A stretch of 64,000 bases of DNA from Phytophthora sp. 'mugwort'. Its lineage: Eukaryota; Oomycota; Peronosporomycetes; Peronosporales; Peronosporaceae. Position numbers and translations under genes: made by a program. The stretch spans positions 5,580,001 through 5,644,000 of the forward strand of contig JAUCEF010000005.1 of assembly GCA_033558025.1 (NCBI GenBank), in the 5' to 3' direction. The notes below the pieces were generated by a model. That model did no database searches, was not told the origin of the DNA, and worked only from the letters and a program-made list of their open reading frames with translations. Below are positions 31,942 through 43,936 of the stretch, piece after piece (within the stretch, counting starts at the first letter, position 1; each line of letters begins with the position of its first letter).

Positions 31942-33759
31942 ATGTCCCCCGCCGCCGATATCTCGCCCGCGCCCCCGTCGCGCGTCCTCGAGGAGACGGA
32001 CTGGAAGCTGCAGCGCCAGCTCAAGCACCACCAGCGCGACGCCGGCCGTCGCTCGGCCGAGGGTCGCGCTGAGCCGCGCTTCAAGCACCACGCGCACCAC
32101 CACCACCGTGCGGACATCATGCGCCTTGAGAAGGACGCGTGGCTCCCCACGCCCACGAAAAGCGCGCACCGCAACATCCCGGAGCAGCTGCGGCACCCGA
32201 CCGCAACGAGTGGCACGCGCAATCAAGCTGCTCAGCTGAGCCGCTCCGGGCCGTCCGCGACCTCGTGGCCCCTCCCAATAACTTCCGCCGAGGAGATGGA
32301 TGAGGCCATGGACTCGCTGTCGCTCGCGTCATCGGCGCCATCTACGGCGTACGCAGGAAGATTGGACGAACACAGACGAGAGGCGCGCCCTATGACGCTC
32401 TTCGAGAGCGCGCGTATCTTCAACGAGTCGGGCCAATTGCTCAGCCACGACAACTTCGACGAGCGTGGATCGTCCCCTGAAATGATGATCGAGGGCACGC
32501 CCAAGCGCAAGTTCAAGCGTCGCGTGGGACGCCGCAAACATGAGAACAAGCGCTCCAATGTGGTGGACGCTCTCAACGCCGACGAAGTGGTGCTGGAGCT
32601 CATGTGTCTGCTGTTTCCCGATGTTGAAGTAACGCAGGAACTGAACATGCTGCTGCTCGGCGGTGCCCAGCACGAGGACGTCTTTCACTTTGATGAGGAC
32701 GACATTGTTGACATTCCGACAGCGACGAAGCCCAAGGGGGGCGTCCTGGACATCGATCTGCTCAAGTTTCAGGCCGCGCTCACGACCATGCTTTTCGGCT
32801 CGGACGGCTTGATACAGGAATTGCCAGCTCGCGGCACATCTGCAGAGGCTCTGCAGGAAATGTACTTCACGCCGCAATGGATTGCACACGAGATGTTAGC
32901 CATTGTGAAGCTGGACGTCCTTACCCAGTACGACCGGTTCGCGGTTATGAACGCGATCGTTCGCACGATACCGGACATGCGTCCGTGTGTTTTGGCCGCA
33001 GCAGCGTCGGCTTCGCTTGCGATCTTCCAGCACCAGGGTCTGGCGGAAATTAACCCGCGCGATTCCGGTAAGGATCTCGTCACCGTCAAGGGCATGATTG
33101 CATTTTTGAACGCAGCAATGGATGTCATTGAGCGGGACGCACGATACAACGCCGACGTGTTCGGCAACAATGACGACGAAATTCGTGAAGCCATCGGTGG
33201 GCTCTGCAGCCAGATCATGCGCGCGATCCGATTACTTGTTCGCAGCTCGCCTGGAGGCAGCGGCAACTCTGATGCCAACCGCAACCAACTCGAGAAATAT
33301 GCCGAGTGCAGCGACTCTGCCGAAGGGACGACGTACCGCGCCATGGGGGAGTTGGTGAACCGGATGGCCGCGTTCTCTCCAATGCACGGTGAAGAGTTTC
33401 TTCGCTGGATGTTGCTCAAGTGGCCGCAGCGGAACGTGCAGTTACAACTGTTCTTTGTGCGGTTCACAGCGGGTCTGCTCTCGCAGTTCATGCAACTTGG
33501 CCTCATGTTCCCCGCCGACGTCTTGCGCCGCGCCTTCACGCGCATCGAGGCTTCAATCCAGTCGACGCACTTCCTCGTGGCACAGGAGGCGTGCAACATG
33601 TGCGGAAACTTTCAGCTCATGAGCGTACACCTGTCCTGCGACCAGGCCCTGCGCGAGAAGATCGCGTCCGCGCTGCATGAAAACGCCATTTCCCACTGGA
33701 ACAAGCGCATCCGCGAGATCTCCGACGAGTGCTTCGATATGCTGTTGGACTTGGCATGA
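31942..33759 (+). CDS. helical-repeat protein with PP2A B56-like C-terminus
   Basis: Single-exon protein of 605 residues. The first 200 residues are low in hydrophobics, with a His-rich stretch (KHHAHHHHRAD) and a basic patch (TPKRKFKRRVGRRKHENKR, a likely nuclear localisation signal). From about residue 200 the sequence is all alpha-helical. The end aligns by eye with the last HEAT-like helices of PP2A regulatory subunit B56: LRWMLLKWPQRNVQLQLFF where B56 has its L-L-KYWP helix, STHFLVAQEACNMC where B56 has SSHFQVAERAL, and SHWNKRIREISDECFDML at the C-terminus. The central helices diverge strongly. B56 subunits target PP2A to substrates bearing LxxIxE motifs; I cannot judge whether the groove is kept. 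Remote homology only. Confidence 0.5.
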   Translation: MSPAADISPAPPSRVLEETDWKLQRQLKHHQRDAGRRSAEGRAEPRFKHHAHHHHRADIMRLEKDAWLPTPTKSAHRNIPEQLRHPTATSGTRNQAAQLSRSGPSATSWPLPITSAEEMDEAMDSLSLASSAPSTAYAGRLDEHRREARPMTLFESARIFNESGQLLSHDNFDERGSSPEMMIEGTPKRKFKRRVGRRKHENKRSNVVDALNADEVVLELMCLLFPDVEVTQELNMLLLGGAQHEDVFHFDEDDIVDIPTATKPKGGVLDIDLLKFQAALTTMLFGSDGLIQELPARGTSAEALQEMYFTPQWIAHEMLAIVKLDVLTQYDRFAVMNAIVRTIPDMRPCVLAAAASASLAIFQHQGLAEINPRDSGKDLVTVKGMIAFLNAAMDVIERDARYNADVFGNNDDEIREAIGGLCSQIMRAIRLLVRSSPGGSGNSDANRNQLEKYAECSDSAEGTTYRAMGELVNRMAAFSPMHGEEFLRWMLLKWPQRNVQLQLFFVRFTAGLLSQFMQLGLMFPADVLRRAFTRIEASIQSTHFLVAQEACNMCGNFQLMSVHLSCDQALREKIASALHENAISHWNKRIREISDECFDMLLDLA

Positions 33760-35194
33760 GCTCGAGGAGAGGAGAGGGACCGTCTTTTGAACAGAAGCAC
33801 ATTAGAAAAATTATAGAAACATAAAATTACGCACAGGCATAAAGCCTGTACCCAAGCGCTCAGCGCAAGTATGCTAACCATATCACAATAGAAATTACTA
33901 AATGTAACGTTGCTCTCTCGCTCTCGCATTCTTTCGCGCGCTTCATGGCACCAGTAAACCCAGCAGTTAACGCGGCAAAGCCTTGAATATATTTCATAGT
34001 GCGGCTTGAGTTACGTTATGACTTGGTACCGCTATTCAGGTACTAAATACAGTGTAGCTACGAACTCCATAATGGAGTGCTCAACTGGATTGCTGCTCAA
34101 GTCACTCATTAGCAACCACTGCGCGGAAACCAGCTGGGCATTAGACATCGCAACTCCAATGCGATTCGGTCGTGGAGCGTCAACGTAGTCGACGACTTGT
34201 GTGCTTACTGTCCAGCCACCTTGCCGGTTAGTTGGCGCTTGCTGCTGTACGAACTAAGTCCGACCTGACTTACTTCTCTACAGTAGTGTTGCCACGCTCG
34301 ACTAGCGACACCACCTGCCCACCCACCACGGCTGTCGTTGCTGCCACGCTGTCGTGTCACGACTGACACCCTGTTATCTCATTATGCGCCGCCATAATGG
34401 ACGGGTGCGTGGCAGCAGCAAGGCCAAAGTCTTCATGTTGAAGTGACGGAAAGCAAATCGGAAGCCGCTTTCGCGCCACGCTGGAATTATTTTTCTTTCA
34501 GGGGTAACTGTATGAGCCACCGGACGGCAGACATACAGTGATCGTTTAGGCATGTATTCAATCGTCTGCTGGTGCATTGAAGTTGCCTTTCCGAAGTGCC
34601 GTAAAAAGCGATACCGGATCCGTAAAAATGGCCATGTAAAAACTATTTTAGAAGACCCCTGCCAAAACGACAAAAGACACGATTCATCCGAAGCACACTG
34701 GATCAGGTTTGACAATCGCAAACCAGAGAACTTATACCTAGACGTACTTTGTCAGGCTCACGATATTCATCGCTATAATCAGTCTCTAACTTTTTACCAT
34801 TTCACGTTTGCCAGTCTCGGCTCCGCCCGAGCGACCGCTTCCTGCATCCATCTCCTCTCTCTCTGCAGCGATCACACCAAAGCGCCAGGCTCGACTCGCT
34901 GTCTGTGCACGCACTTGTCTTCACCCGAGGCAGGTGGACAGGCCGGCAGAGTAGCTGGTCGGCCAGCAGCAGGCAGGCAGGCAGCAAGGCAGCGCCGCCG
35001 ACGGACAACGCCAGAAACCGAGCTCTGTATCGCTCGCGATAGCCGCAGAGATCATTCAGCTGACGCGCTTCAACCAACCGATTAAGTACGCAGGGACCGC
35101 CGTCAGGGTGCAGAGGTAGCGGCTACAGACGGAGACTCTGGCTTGGCTCTCGGATATACGCGGCAAGTTCGTCGCTAAAAAGCAGAGATTTCGG
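33760..35194. other. intergenic; no gene seen
   Basis: Holds the 3' flank of the B56-like gene and the 5' region of the receptor kinase. The open frame at 34552-35085 has low-complexity Gly/Ala/Arg codons near its end and no domain. A CAGGCAG-type simple repeat lies near 34935-34990. Nothing else is supported. Confidence 0.45.
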
Positions 35195-38100
35195 ATGGAG
35201 CAGAGACATAGGAGGCCGGAGCAGATCCACAGGATGTGCAGGCCGGGCACGATATCCAGCAGGTTCAGGAGTTGGCTGGTCTACATGTTTGCCGTTTGGA
35301 TTACAGCAGCAGCAGCCGTGGCGCCGTCGCTCGCGCTGGTGCAGCAGACACAGGTCATCGCGCGGTGTCTCGACTGGGCCAACAACACGTGCGCATTCTC
35401 ACCATTGGAACCCGTGCACTTCGCCGGGCTCAATCTCACGCAACAAGTCGTGTGCAAGGTACTGTTGCGTAAGCGAAGGGATTTGAATCCAGTGGATCTC
35501 GCTCGTCGAGAAAAAAAAAAGAATGGTGAGCTCATTTGGTTTTGCTGATTTCGTGATATTGCAGGCAGATCTGTCGGTCGCCGTTAAGCAAATTGACTGG
35601 GAGTCGCCTGCTGGTGGACGCGGAGCCGTGGATAGTTTGGTCGTCAATGGCGTTGAGATGCTGCAGACACCCGTGCACCCGTGGCAGTCGTACCTGGTGG
35701 CAAACTATCCTCATTGCAATGATATGTTTAACATTTTTCCGCCCTGGGGGAATGGTATCATTGGTCCGGAAGGACGCAAGTCCATTATTCCGGAGATCAC
35801 CAGTGACGACTTGCCGATATCGATTCATTTTAGCTGGAAGGGTCCTCATGAAGCTTCTCCCGTATGTTCCATGGTTGGCGTCTCAATTGCCGGCTACGCG
35901 GAGATCGATATTTATCTCGAGGCGCAGGATAATTCAGGTAAGAAATTGAGTGCGCTTTTGACGTCGAATGCTGCGGCTTGGTTACGCCATTGCTGACCAT
36001 ATTTGTAATTTGTGTTGAAATAACGTTGAGTACAGTCTGTCCTGGGTGGGATGGCGCCTCGCTTACAGCTTGCTTCGGTAATGGCGAGTGCGGTTGTGCT
36101 GCAAACGATTTGACTCCACGGACCTGTTCGTGCGTGTACGAAGCACTTCCGAGCCGCGAAGGATCAGTGGTCATGAACTGACTAGTTTAATTCCTGTTTG
36201 ATATGAATTTACAGGAACGGATACGCTGCTCCTGATTGTCGAGATTGCGCAAGTGGTTTTTTTGGCGAGAAATGCAAGCGAACCTGTGAGCCGTGCCTCA
36301 ATGACGGCCACTGCGATTCGGGCTTGATGGGCACAGGTAAATGTATTTGTCCCGAAGGTTTTGACCCGGATACCCGATGCGCGACTTGCTTGCCTGGGTT
36401 TTTCGGAGAGAAATGTAAGCGGTGCCCAGATTGCAATTTTCCTCACGGAAATTGTGACGACGGCTTGATGGGAAGCGGCCGGTGCTCCTGTGCTGTAGGT
36501 TTTGACGCTGACAACAACTGCATGGAATGCATGAGCTCGTTTTTTGGGTCCACATGCCAGCCATGCAAACCGTGCGATGGTGGCAAATGCAACTACGGTC
36601 TACTTGGCGATGGTGAATGCGTTTGCTCGGAAGGTTTTTCGTCCGAGTCGCGGTGTCTTGAGTGTGATAGTGGCTTTTATGGACCATCGTGTACCCCATG
36701 CCGCACATGTAATAATCACGGCCGCTGCAATGACAGCAGCTCTGGTGACGGCACGTGTATTTGTGACGAAGGCTACACGCCCGAAAGTCGTTGTTCCCTT
36801 TGTGACGACGGCTGGGATTTTAACCCGATGACGATGTCGTGCCAGTGTGCCCCGCAGCACTTTGGAGTCCACTGCCGGTCGTGTCCGATCTGTGCTCCAC
36901 ACGGACATTGCAACTCAGGAGTCGATGGAGACGGGCGATGCATTTGTGACGTCGGATGGTCCGATTCTAACAACTGCGTGGGCTGTATGAGTGGTTACTA
37001 CGGCGAGACTTGCATTACTTGCCGTAAGTGCGGTGAAGGCCGTTGTGATGATGGACTGCACGGCTCAGGCAAGTGTAATTGCCACCGCGGCTGGGATTCT
37101 CGCACAGACTGCTACGACTGTGAGGAAGGATATTTTGGCGAAGATTGTCTACCATGCCCACATGACTGCGGGCATGGCACGTGCTCCAGTGGACTCAATG
37201 GAACTGGTGAGTGCAAATGCCACGAGGGTTTTAAACTCGAAGGGAAGCAGCCGTGCACCACATGCGCCGAGGGATACATCGGACCAACTTGCCAGTTGTG
37301 CCCGGGTTTCCTGGAAAGCGAAGTGGCTTGCAATGGACATGGTCAATGCGTCATTTCAGGCACGCAAGCTGTATGCTATTGCGATGCCCGATACGGTGGA
37401 GATGGTTGCGAGTCGTATGATTTTCCGTTTGCGATGGTGGCAATTCTGGGTACCATTGCTTTGTCGACGCTGGGCTTCTGCATGTGCACGATGCGTCGCC
37501 TGGCCCGCCAACCACACGCACTGCAGGGCCCGTTTTTAAATCGTGGGAACAGCTTCTCGCAGTCTGAGTACGTTGAGATTTCAGACATGGCGGATCTCGA
37601 ATACTTTGTCTCCAACGACACCCGCGATTGGTTAATCCCATTCGACTCGCTTTCTCTGCAATGCGAGGTGGGCAACGGTACATCTGGTCAAGTGTTCCGA
37701 AGCTTGTTACACAGTGGTGGTGGCAGCTCGGTGGTGGCTGTCAAGCGGTTGTACAGCCCTGTGACAGGCCAAGAGTACTTCCAGAGCTTCTTCCGACGCG
37801 AAGTCAGCATTTTGAGTCGCTTGCATCACCCAAACGTTGTACGGTTCTACGGCGTGAGCTACTACAATCGTGTGCTGTACATCGTGACGGACTTTTGCCC
37901 GAAATCGCTTAGTGCACTGATTGAGAACCCAGCGGCCAAAGGTCCTCTAGAGGAAGCTGTCTTCATGAAGGTGATTAACCAGATCGTTAGCGGCATGGGG
38001 TTCTTGCACAGCCGAAACGTGGTACATCGCGACCTAAAGCCAGCCAACGTGCTCATTTCGGAGACGGACGACGTGAACATTTGCGACTTTGGACTGTCAC

Positions 38101-38839
38101 GGCTTATCGAGCCTGATGCCACGACGATGACCGCAGAAGTTGGTACACCAAGTTATATGGCACCCGAGATGGCAACTATGGGTGGCATCCAGTGTTCTAC
38201 GAAAGGTGACGTGTATTCGTTTGGCATCCTGCTGTACTCGACCTGGTCTCGCAGTAAACCCTACGGTGATCAAGGCATGAACCCGTTCCAACTGGTACGT
38301 TTGAAGATGTTTTTCGCGCCGTAGTATTCTGGAGCTTGTAGAGAACGAAATACTCACGACGCTTTGTACCTTATTGTGCTTGCATGCAGATGACGGCAGT
38401 GGTAAATGGACTTCGTCCAGTGATTCCAATCAACTGTCCGCCGGCTCTAGCTCGCCTAATGCGGTCGTGCTGGCATCAGAACCCGGATATCCGTCCGTCA
38501 TTCCCAGAGATCAGCCAAATTCTAAAGGACCAATGGCTATTGTCCATGTACACCGAAGAGGAAGAGGAGTATTACTACCCAGATTCACCGATACGTGTGC
38601 CATCGTCGCAGCTCATGTCCGCTTCCTCGTCAGTCTCTACCATCCCGGCTGCTGCTGCTGGCTACCGCCGCGGCAGTAAGGACAACATCAACGCCATGTC
38701 GCCGTTTGCGTCACCTCGGCATGGCGGCGGCGCTGGCTATGGGACCTACCAGGAAGAAGACGAGGAAGAAAAAGAAGCAGAAGCCACCTCACCGCGTGAA
38801 GACGACCGCCTTTTGGATGAGGCAAAGCGGCCACGATAG
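35195..38839 (+). CDS. EGF-repeat transmembrane receptor-like TKL kinase
   Basis: Five exons read by eye: 35195-35458, 35565-35937, 36036-36135, 36215-38294 and 38390-38839 (TAG). Residues about 28-50 form a hydrophobic signal peptide or anchor (WLVYMFAVWITAAAAVAPSL). A novel-looking ectodomain of about 150 residues follows, then about nine Cys-rich EGF/laminin-EGF-like repeats (units of the form GxGxCxCxxGF...CxxCxxGFFGxxC) between 36040 and 37420. A single transmembrane helix (AMVAILGTIALSTLGFCMC) lies near 37430-37490. The cytoplasmic kinase has VAVKRL (ATP-binding Lys), VVHRDLKPANV (catalytic loop), CDFGLSRL (DFG) and YMAPEMA (APE), the last subdomain in the final exon, then an acidic tail. 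All catalytic residues are present. It fits the oomycete TKL family of surface-sensing kinases; ligand unknown. The donor of exon 3 could lie a few bases away. Confidence 0.8.
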
Positions 38840-38925
38840 ATTCTTATGACGACTAAATAGACTTGTGAACCACAGCAGGTTTCTTCACTTCCATGGTGGT
38901 GGTTGCTCGGGTATCAATATCCCAT

Positions 38926-39652
38926 CTATCGAAACAGACGACGCATCTTACGTCCCCGCGCTAGTGGTCGACGTTTGTAATACTTGCGGTGCGCCTCACG
39001 AAGGTGACGCGGGTGGATTGGCCCCGTCTCGCCGTTTTTCTCCATAATCCTGCGAGCTTCAGCAGTGATCTCTCCGACAAAGACCTTGGTCATGCCGGCC
39101 ATGACGATTGCCATGACGTTGGTCACGCTCGGCGCCTTCTTGTCCGTAGCTGAGCACTCGTGGATCGCCTGCGCCATGCACTGCAAATATAGGTAGTACC
39201 ACAACATTATCATCAGTGAACGTCAAATGACTATGGCACCATTGCAGCTGGATCTCGGTTACCCGCTTGATAGCTCCGCGCTCAAAGTGCGAGCGGCGGA
39301 ACTGCTCGTGGCGTCGGGCCTCGCCCTCGGGTAGACTTTGCACCATGCGCAGCATGGACGCGCTGTCCGAGAGCCCCACCTTTTCCTCGTCGCTATCCAC
39401 CTCGTCTTCCTCGTCCTCTTCGTCGTCTTCCTCATCGGCAGTGCTCTCCTGCGGATCGTCGTCCGTCGTCACGTCTCCGTGCCGCGCCATGAGCGACTTT
39501 CTCTCTTCCTCGAACTCCGTATCCTGCGACGCGCTGGGGACCTCCATATCGGTGTCCTCAACGTGCATCGAAGCCTCTATCGCTGCGTCATGTGAGTCGT
39601 CCGTGTCGGCAACGCGGCTACTGGCGGTGACGGTCATGTCAGCGTCTATCAT
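38926..39652 (-). CDS. TAF11: TFIID subunit TAF11
   Basis: Two exons, 39652-39263 and 39180-38926, joined in phase 0 across an 82-base GT-AG intron. The N-terminal third is acidic (runs of Asp/Glu near 39480-39400), as in many TAF11 proteins. The conserved C-terminal histone fold begins RRHEQFRRSHFERGAIKR and continues over the intron with VMAIVMAGMTKVFVGEITAEARRI and ETGPIHPRHLREAHRKY, which match the TAFII28 domain closely. In the nucleus it pairs with TAF13 and helps TFIID contact TBP and TFIIA. Length, about 215 residues, agrees with the family. It lies downstream of the receptor kinase, tail to tail, with 86 bases between the stop codons. Confidence 0.9.
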
Positions 39653-39965
39653 GGCGCTGTGGAGAAAGTTATGTTTGATGCACCCAAATATGGGTACACC
39701 ACACTATAGTTAGCTGGTCGAAAACTGAACTCCACCCGTCTTTGGCTTAACATGTGAAACGTGAAACGCGTTTTGTTGTGCTGCAGTGTTATCTATACGT
39801 ATGATGGCGATCGGTCCGGCAGGGTCCGAGTGGCCTTTTACTGTCCGACTACTGCAAGTTAGCGGCTTCACCTGTAAGAAATAAAATCATTGCTTGTTCA
39901 CCTCTTGACTCTTGACCGCCGCTCGAACTTTATTTCATGTTCGTGCACTTTACGCTGCCAAATCC

Positions 39966-41109
39966 TTAGGTTTGTTTTTCATCTGCCTTGCCGCCGCTGT
40001 GTTGCGGCGGCGTGGAGCTGTCGCGCAAATCGGACGCGCTGCTGGCGTGCTCATTGCTGTTTTCGTCCATTTCCCGCTGTTCTTTGCGCTTTGCGTACTC
40101 CAAAAGCCCCTTCATGATCTCCTGACGATGCTCCTCGATCTCCGTCATGCGTGTCAGGGCCACTTCTTCGCTGCGACGCATCTCCGTAGCTTCCAATGCA
40201 ATCGTCGCCGCGGCAGCAAGTATGGGTTCCGCGGCAGCCGCATCTGATGTTGCTTGAAGCTGCCCAAGGAGCTGCGCCAGGTTGCCGGCGAGCTTGTCGA
40301 CGGCCTTGGCCAATGCCGAGTCATGAATTTGTATCGGGTTGCGCTCAGTGCCTAGCATTGCTGGTTAGTCAAAAGAGTTACCACGGCGTCAGCTTAACAT
40401 GTAAAGGCGGCTTGGCTTACCTATGGCATCTTCCAGAGCAAGCGACGTTTGCCGGCGGCTACTCCGCTGGGTCTTTTCCACTTTCGTTGCTGTAGGCTCC
40501 ATGGGCGCCTCGGGTTCGTTTAACTGTTCTGTGGCGGCGGCCACGGCTAGTGTGTTCAATGCCTCGTGCCTAGGCTGCCAAGAATTTGCTGATGCTGACG
40601 ACGATGCAGTTGCTGCTGCTGGAAGAGACGGAGGCTCCGCCGTCGTCAGCCTCATTTTCTTCGCGGTGGAGACCGAGTACACGTCGCGCAACCTTTCCCA
40701 GTACTCTTTGTGAGCCGCTTCGCTCGCCGTTTGCAGGAGATCGACCTTTGCGTGGAAAGCCACCTCGGTCTCTCTATCCTTCCGTTTATCCGCTGACTTG
40801 GCGTAACTCTCTGGGTCCAAGCAAACGCCATCGATCTCCATTAAACGTGCGATGGACGCGCGGATCCGCGCGCCCCAGGTCCTATCTCCTCTGTTTCTGC
40901 TCACCGATTCCTGTGTCCGAGGTGTTGCTGCTGCTGCGGAGCTCTCGCAACTGCCTTCTTGTTGTGACGCTATCGGAGCGCGCGTTCTGTCCATCTAGGG
41001 CAGGTACACAGCAACGTTGTGTTAAACTGCGAGATCCCTATGGCTGCTGCTGGGCACCACCCACCTGGCCGTTGCGCCTCGGGGTGAAATTGGCCTTTGC
41101 GTCGTCCAT
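39966..41109 (-). CDS. unrecognised protein with helical C-terminus
   Basis: Three exons: 41109-41065 (ATG, 15 codons MDDAKANFTPRRNGQ), 40994-40421 and 40358-39966 (TAG); introns are 70 and 62 bases with good splice sites and frame is kept (phase 0, then phase 1). About 337 residues. The middle contains a moderately conserved-looking helical block (TWGARIRASIARLMEI, VDLLQTASEAAHKEYWERL). A Ser/Ala-rich linker follows, then an amphipathic helical region (DKLAGNLAQLLGQLQA, RMTEIEEHRQEIMKGLLEY) that may form a coiled coil. No known domain is recognised and no signal peptide or membrane segment is seen; nuclear or cytosolic location is likely. It lies in tandem upstream of TAF11. Confidence 0.6.
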
Positions 41110-42390
41110 AGTGGTGAACGGCTGCTGCTGTGGATCTGCACACAAAAGCGCAAAACAACGTCATTGCTTTGTACTTAGCTCTTTTCGATTGCGGCGACGC
41201 TAAAGAGGCACATCGCGGCGACTACAGTAGAGCTCGAAACTGCGCAAGCCTAGTCTTACGTGACTGCATAGCACGCATCAGCCCGCCTCGAGCAACGCTC
41301 GCATTGCGGCGGACGCTCTCGTCTCGTTCTTCGGCCTCTTGCCGCCACATTCTTACAGCAACGACAGGGTTCTTGGCGTATTGGCCCTCGTCCGGCTGTT
41401 CCGCTGCGTCTTTGCAACTGAGCGTGAGCACGGAAGACGCGGCAGTATCCACACAGCGCTCTGTGCGTGTGTGTGCGTGAAAGCTCGGCGTCGAGCGATC
41501 GGGTCCTGTTACAAACAACGGCGGGGCAAGTCCAGTGCTTCACACTTGAAGCTTTTAGCTCGAGACAAAACGATACAGTGTTCCAGTGAATAAAACCAGG
41601 CGAATTCCTTGCTGCAAAAAAATACGCGCGCCGATAGCAAACCCGGCAAAAAAATCCTATGGAACGCGTTCGCTGGCTTACGGCCGCTGCATAACAAACA
41701 AACACTCTGGCCATATTACCAATAAAAACTGTGAATGACCTGTTGCAGTCTTGGCCATGAAGCGCCATTGGCCAGGGCTATTTAAGATGGTCAATCGAGT
41801 GGATGAGGAGGATTCGCTAATCCAGAGAGTACATGTATTGATCTCCCTATCGGAGCTGATTACAATGTGCATTGCCGAGTGCCGACGTGAGGCTCCCCAT
41901 TGTGCAGACCGAAGAGTGGCGTGCAATTGCCGCATTGGCGGCTATTCCAGCTCGACAGTGGCCAGTGACTGCTGGCTACCTACCTGATGGTCGTGCACGC
42001 AGTTTGATGGCTGAAAAAAGATTTCTTAAGACGAACTCAGGATCGGGACTGATTTTGTGGTACCAGTCTATCCAATCTAGCTGGTAATGCCAGCCAGCCT
42101 GGCATCGTGCTTTCGATGCTTTGCACAACCCAAATTCGTGCAAGCCCTCGGGATCGCGAATATAGTAGCATGTGCCAACCAACTTTAGGGTTGGCAATCG
42201 CGGGCCGATAATGTTGTAGCAGGATTCGCGGCAGTATGTGTCCACACACAATGACCTTGCTAATCACTACCTGGTCTCAAACTGCCAATGAAAAAGGCAA
42301 CTTGAAGCGTCTTGCATTCGATCCGTCTCGCAATTGGTCGAAATTCAAACGACCGCCGCGATTGGCAGAAACCACGTCAATACATCTTCC
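41110..42390. other. intergenic; possible unknown element remnant
   Basis: No gene is supported. A minus-strand stretch at 41394-41222 (MWRQEAEERDESVRRN...) and a plus-strand stretch at 41872-42087 (EEWRAIAALAAI, PDGRARSLMAEKRFLKT) look protein-like but have no recognised family; the latter is broken by stops and may derive from a mobile element. Confidence 0.35.
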
Positions 42391-43780
42391 ATGACCGACT
42401 GGAACGCCGTCACGGAGGAGCTGCTGCGTACAGCCTCGAGCGTCGACGCTGACGTGCGGTTCCGGTCGCTAGTGCTGCAACAGCAGTGCGAGAGTCTCCA
42501 GGCCATTTGCCAATATATCTGCGACTTTGAAAAGTCGCTCGCCAAGAAGAAAACTACGCAGCAAGCTGAGACGGTGGCGGTTGAGCAGTCGATCGAGGAC
42601 GCCATCCGACACGCGCGCCAAGTTCGAGCGAAACTCGTTAAGAAATGCGACATGAACGATGAGGAGAAACAGACCGAGCCTTTGGGTGCCAAAGATCAGC
42701 AGCTGCAGAGTATTTTGGCCGTCGCAATGGCGACACGAACGGCTCAGCAGAGTTTAGAGACGCTAGAGCACAAGACGGAGCCCGTGACGAAAGCTCGAGT
42801 GGAATATCCACGCAAATTGAAGGCGTTGGAGACGCAGCTGGAGGAGTTGCATTTAAAGGAGAAAGAAAAGCCGACTCGCTTTGCGTTTTGTTGCAAGATG
42901 AATGAGCAATTGTCGCTAAGTCCGCAGAGGAGGCAACTCATTTTGCAGCAGCAGCAAAAGTTTGGGTCCGTTGGCAAGATGGATGCACCTGTTGCGCGCA
43001 TTCAGACGTCATTCCCGAAGCAACTGGCCAGACTTCGAGGCAGGTATCGGCTGCTGATGGAGTTCGTGCTCGAGAAGATCGAGGTGAAGTCGCCGCAGTT
43101 CCGGCAGGTGGCTGATACGCCTACATTCTCGTCGATTTTTCCGATTTATCACCGGTTAAAGCAGGTAAGACCGTTAGTTCGAAGGGCTACGTCGCCGTAA
43201 CTGGTGGACTTACCTACTCTTAATGCGGACGCAGGCGAAGAAGATGTTGCGGTTTCTAAACAGCGAGACCAGGGCATTGCTCGAGCGTCTGCCGCCTTCC
43301 CCACCGAAGCTCTCATCTGCTACAGCTGCTCACCGAGATGCGATGCTCGCAAGGATCCGCAGCAAGAAGCCGCGATCAGACGTCGGGGCTATCGACAACG
43401 AGGCGTTGGAAATCGCTGCCCAGAAGACCCAATCACACCTGTACGCAGACAAAAAAATGCTGGAGAAACTTCAGACCGCTTGGGCTGCACGTGCATCGCT
43501 TGCAGCCAGCGAGGACGGCCAATCTCACCGCCTCGACGACGTGTACTCGGCCACGGTCCGCGAGATTATCTTGACGGAGCTGTCGAACACAGTGCTGTGG
43601 ACGTTCAAGACGTACATCGCCGACACCGCCGAACAGCCCGATGCGTCGCAGGTAGAAACCGTCATGCGCCTCGTTCGGCTAGTCGACTCGGTCGCGCTCT
43701 CCCAGGGACGAACGTACCGCAGCGTCGTCGCCCCACACGAACCAGCAACGAGCCGAGGGAGTCCCAGCCAAAGCCGTTGA
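42391..43780 (+). CDS. coiled-coil protein, unrecognised
   Basis: Two exons, 42391-43164 and 43235-43780, joined in phase 0 across a 70-base intron (CAG|gtaaga ... gacgcag|GCG). About 439 residues. The start at 42391 (MTDWNAVTEELL) was chosen as the first ATG of the compact helical region; an in-frame codon further upstream is not ATG. The sequence is almost entirely helical with long heptad-rich stretches (QSLETLEHKTEPVTKAR, KLKALETQLEELHLKEKEK) and a second-exon region of mixed helices (NEALEIAAQKTQSHLYADKKMLEKL). The pattern resembles structural subunits of spindle, flagellar or kinetochore complexes, but I cannot assign it. The patatin lipase follows on the same strand 156 bases after its stop. 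Confidence 0.65.
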
Positions 43781-43936
43781 TGACAGTTGCATGTCATGCA
43801 TGTCATGGTCCATAGTATACAAAAAACAAGTTAGCGGCTGAACCGCTAGACAGGCCAACAAATTCAGTTTCGAAAGCGTCGAGCGTCTCGCATAGGCGAT
43901 CCAAGCAGAGCCCCGAGTCTCTCGCTGGCGGGCACG

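Noticed and set aside
34552..35085. 177-codon plus-strand frame as a gene
   Set aside because: Low-complexity ending, no domain, and it lies in the probable promoter/leader region of the receptor kinase.
36600..37683. Long minus-strand frames opposite the receptor kinase
   Set aside because: They are shadows of the Cys-rich EGF repeats and show no domain of their own.
39338..39713. Plus-strand open frames rich in Ser and Leu
   Set aside because: They are the antisense of the acidic first exon of TAF11.
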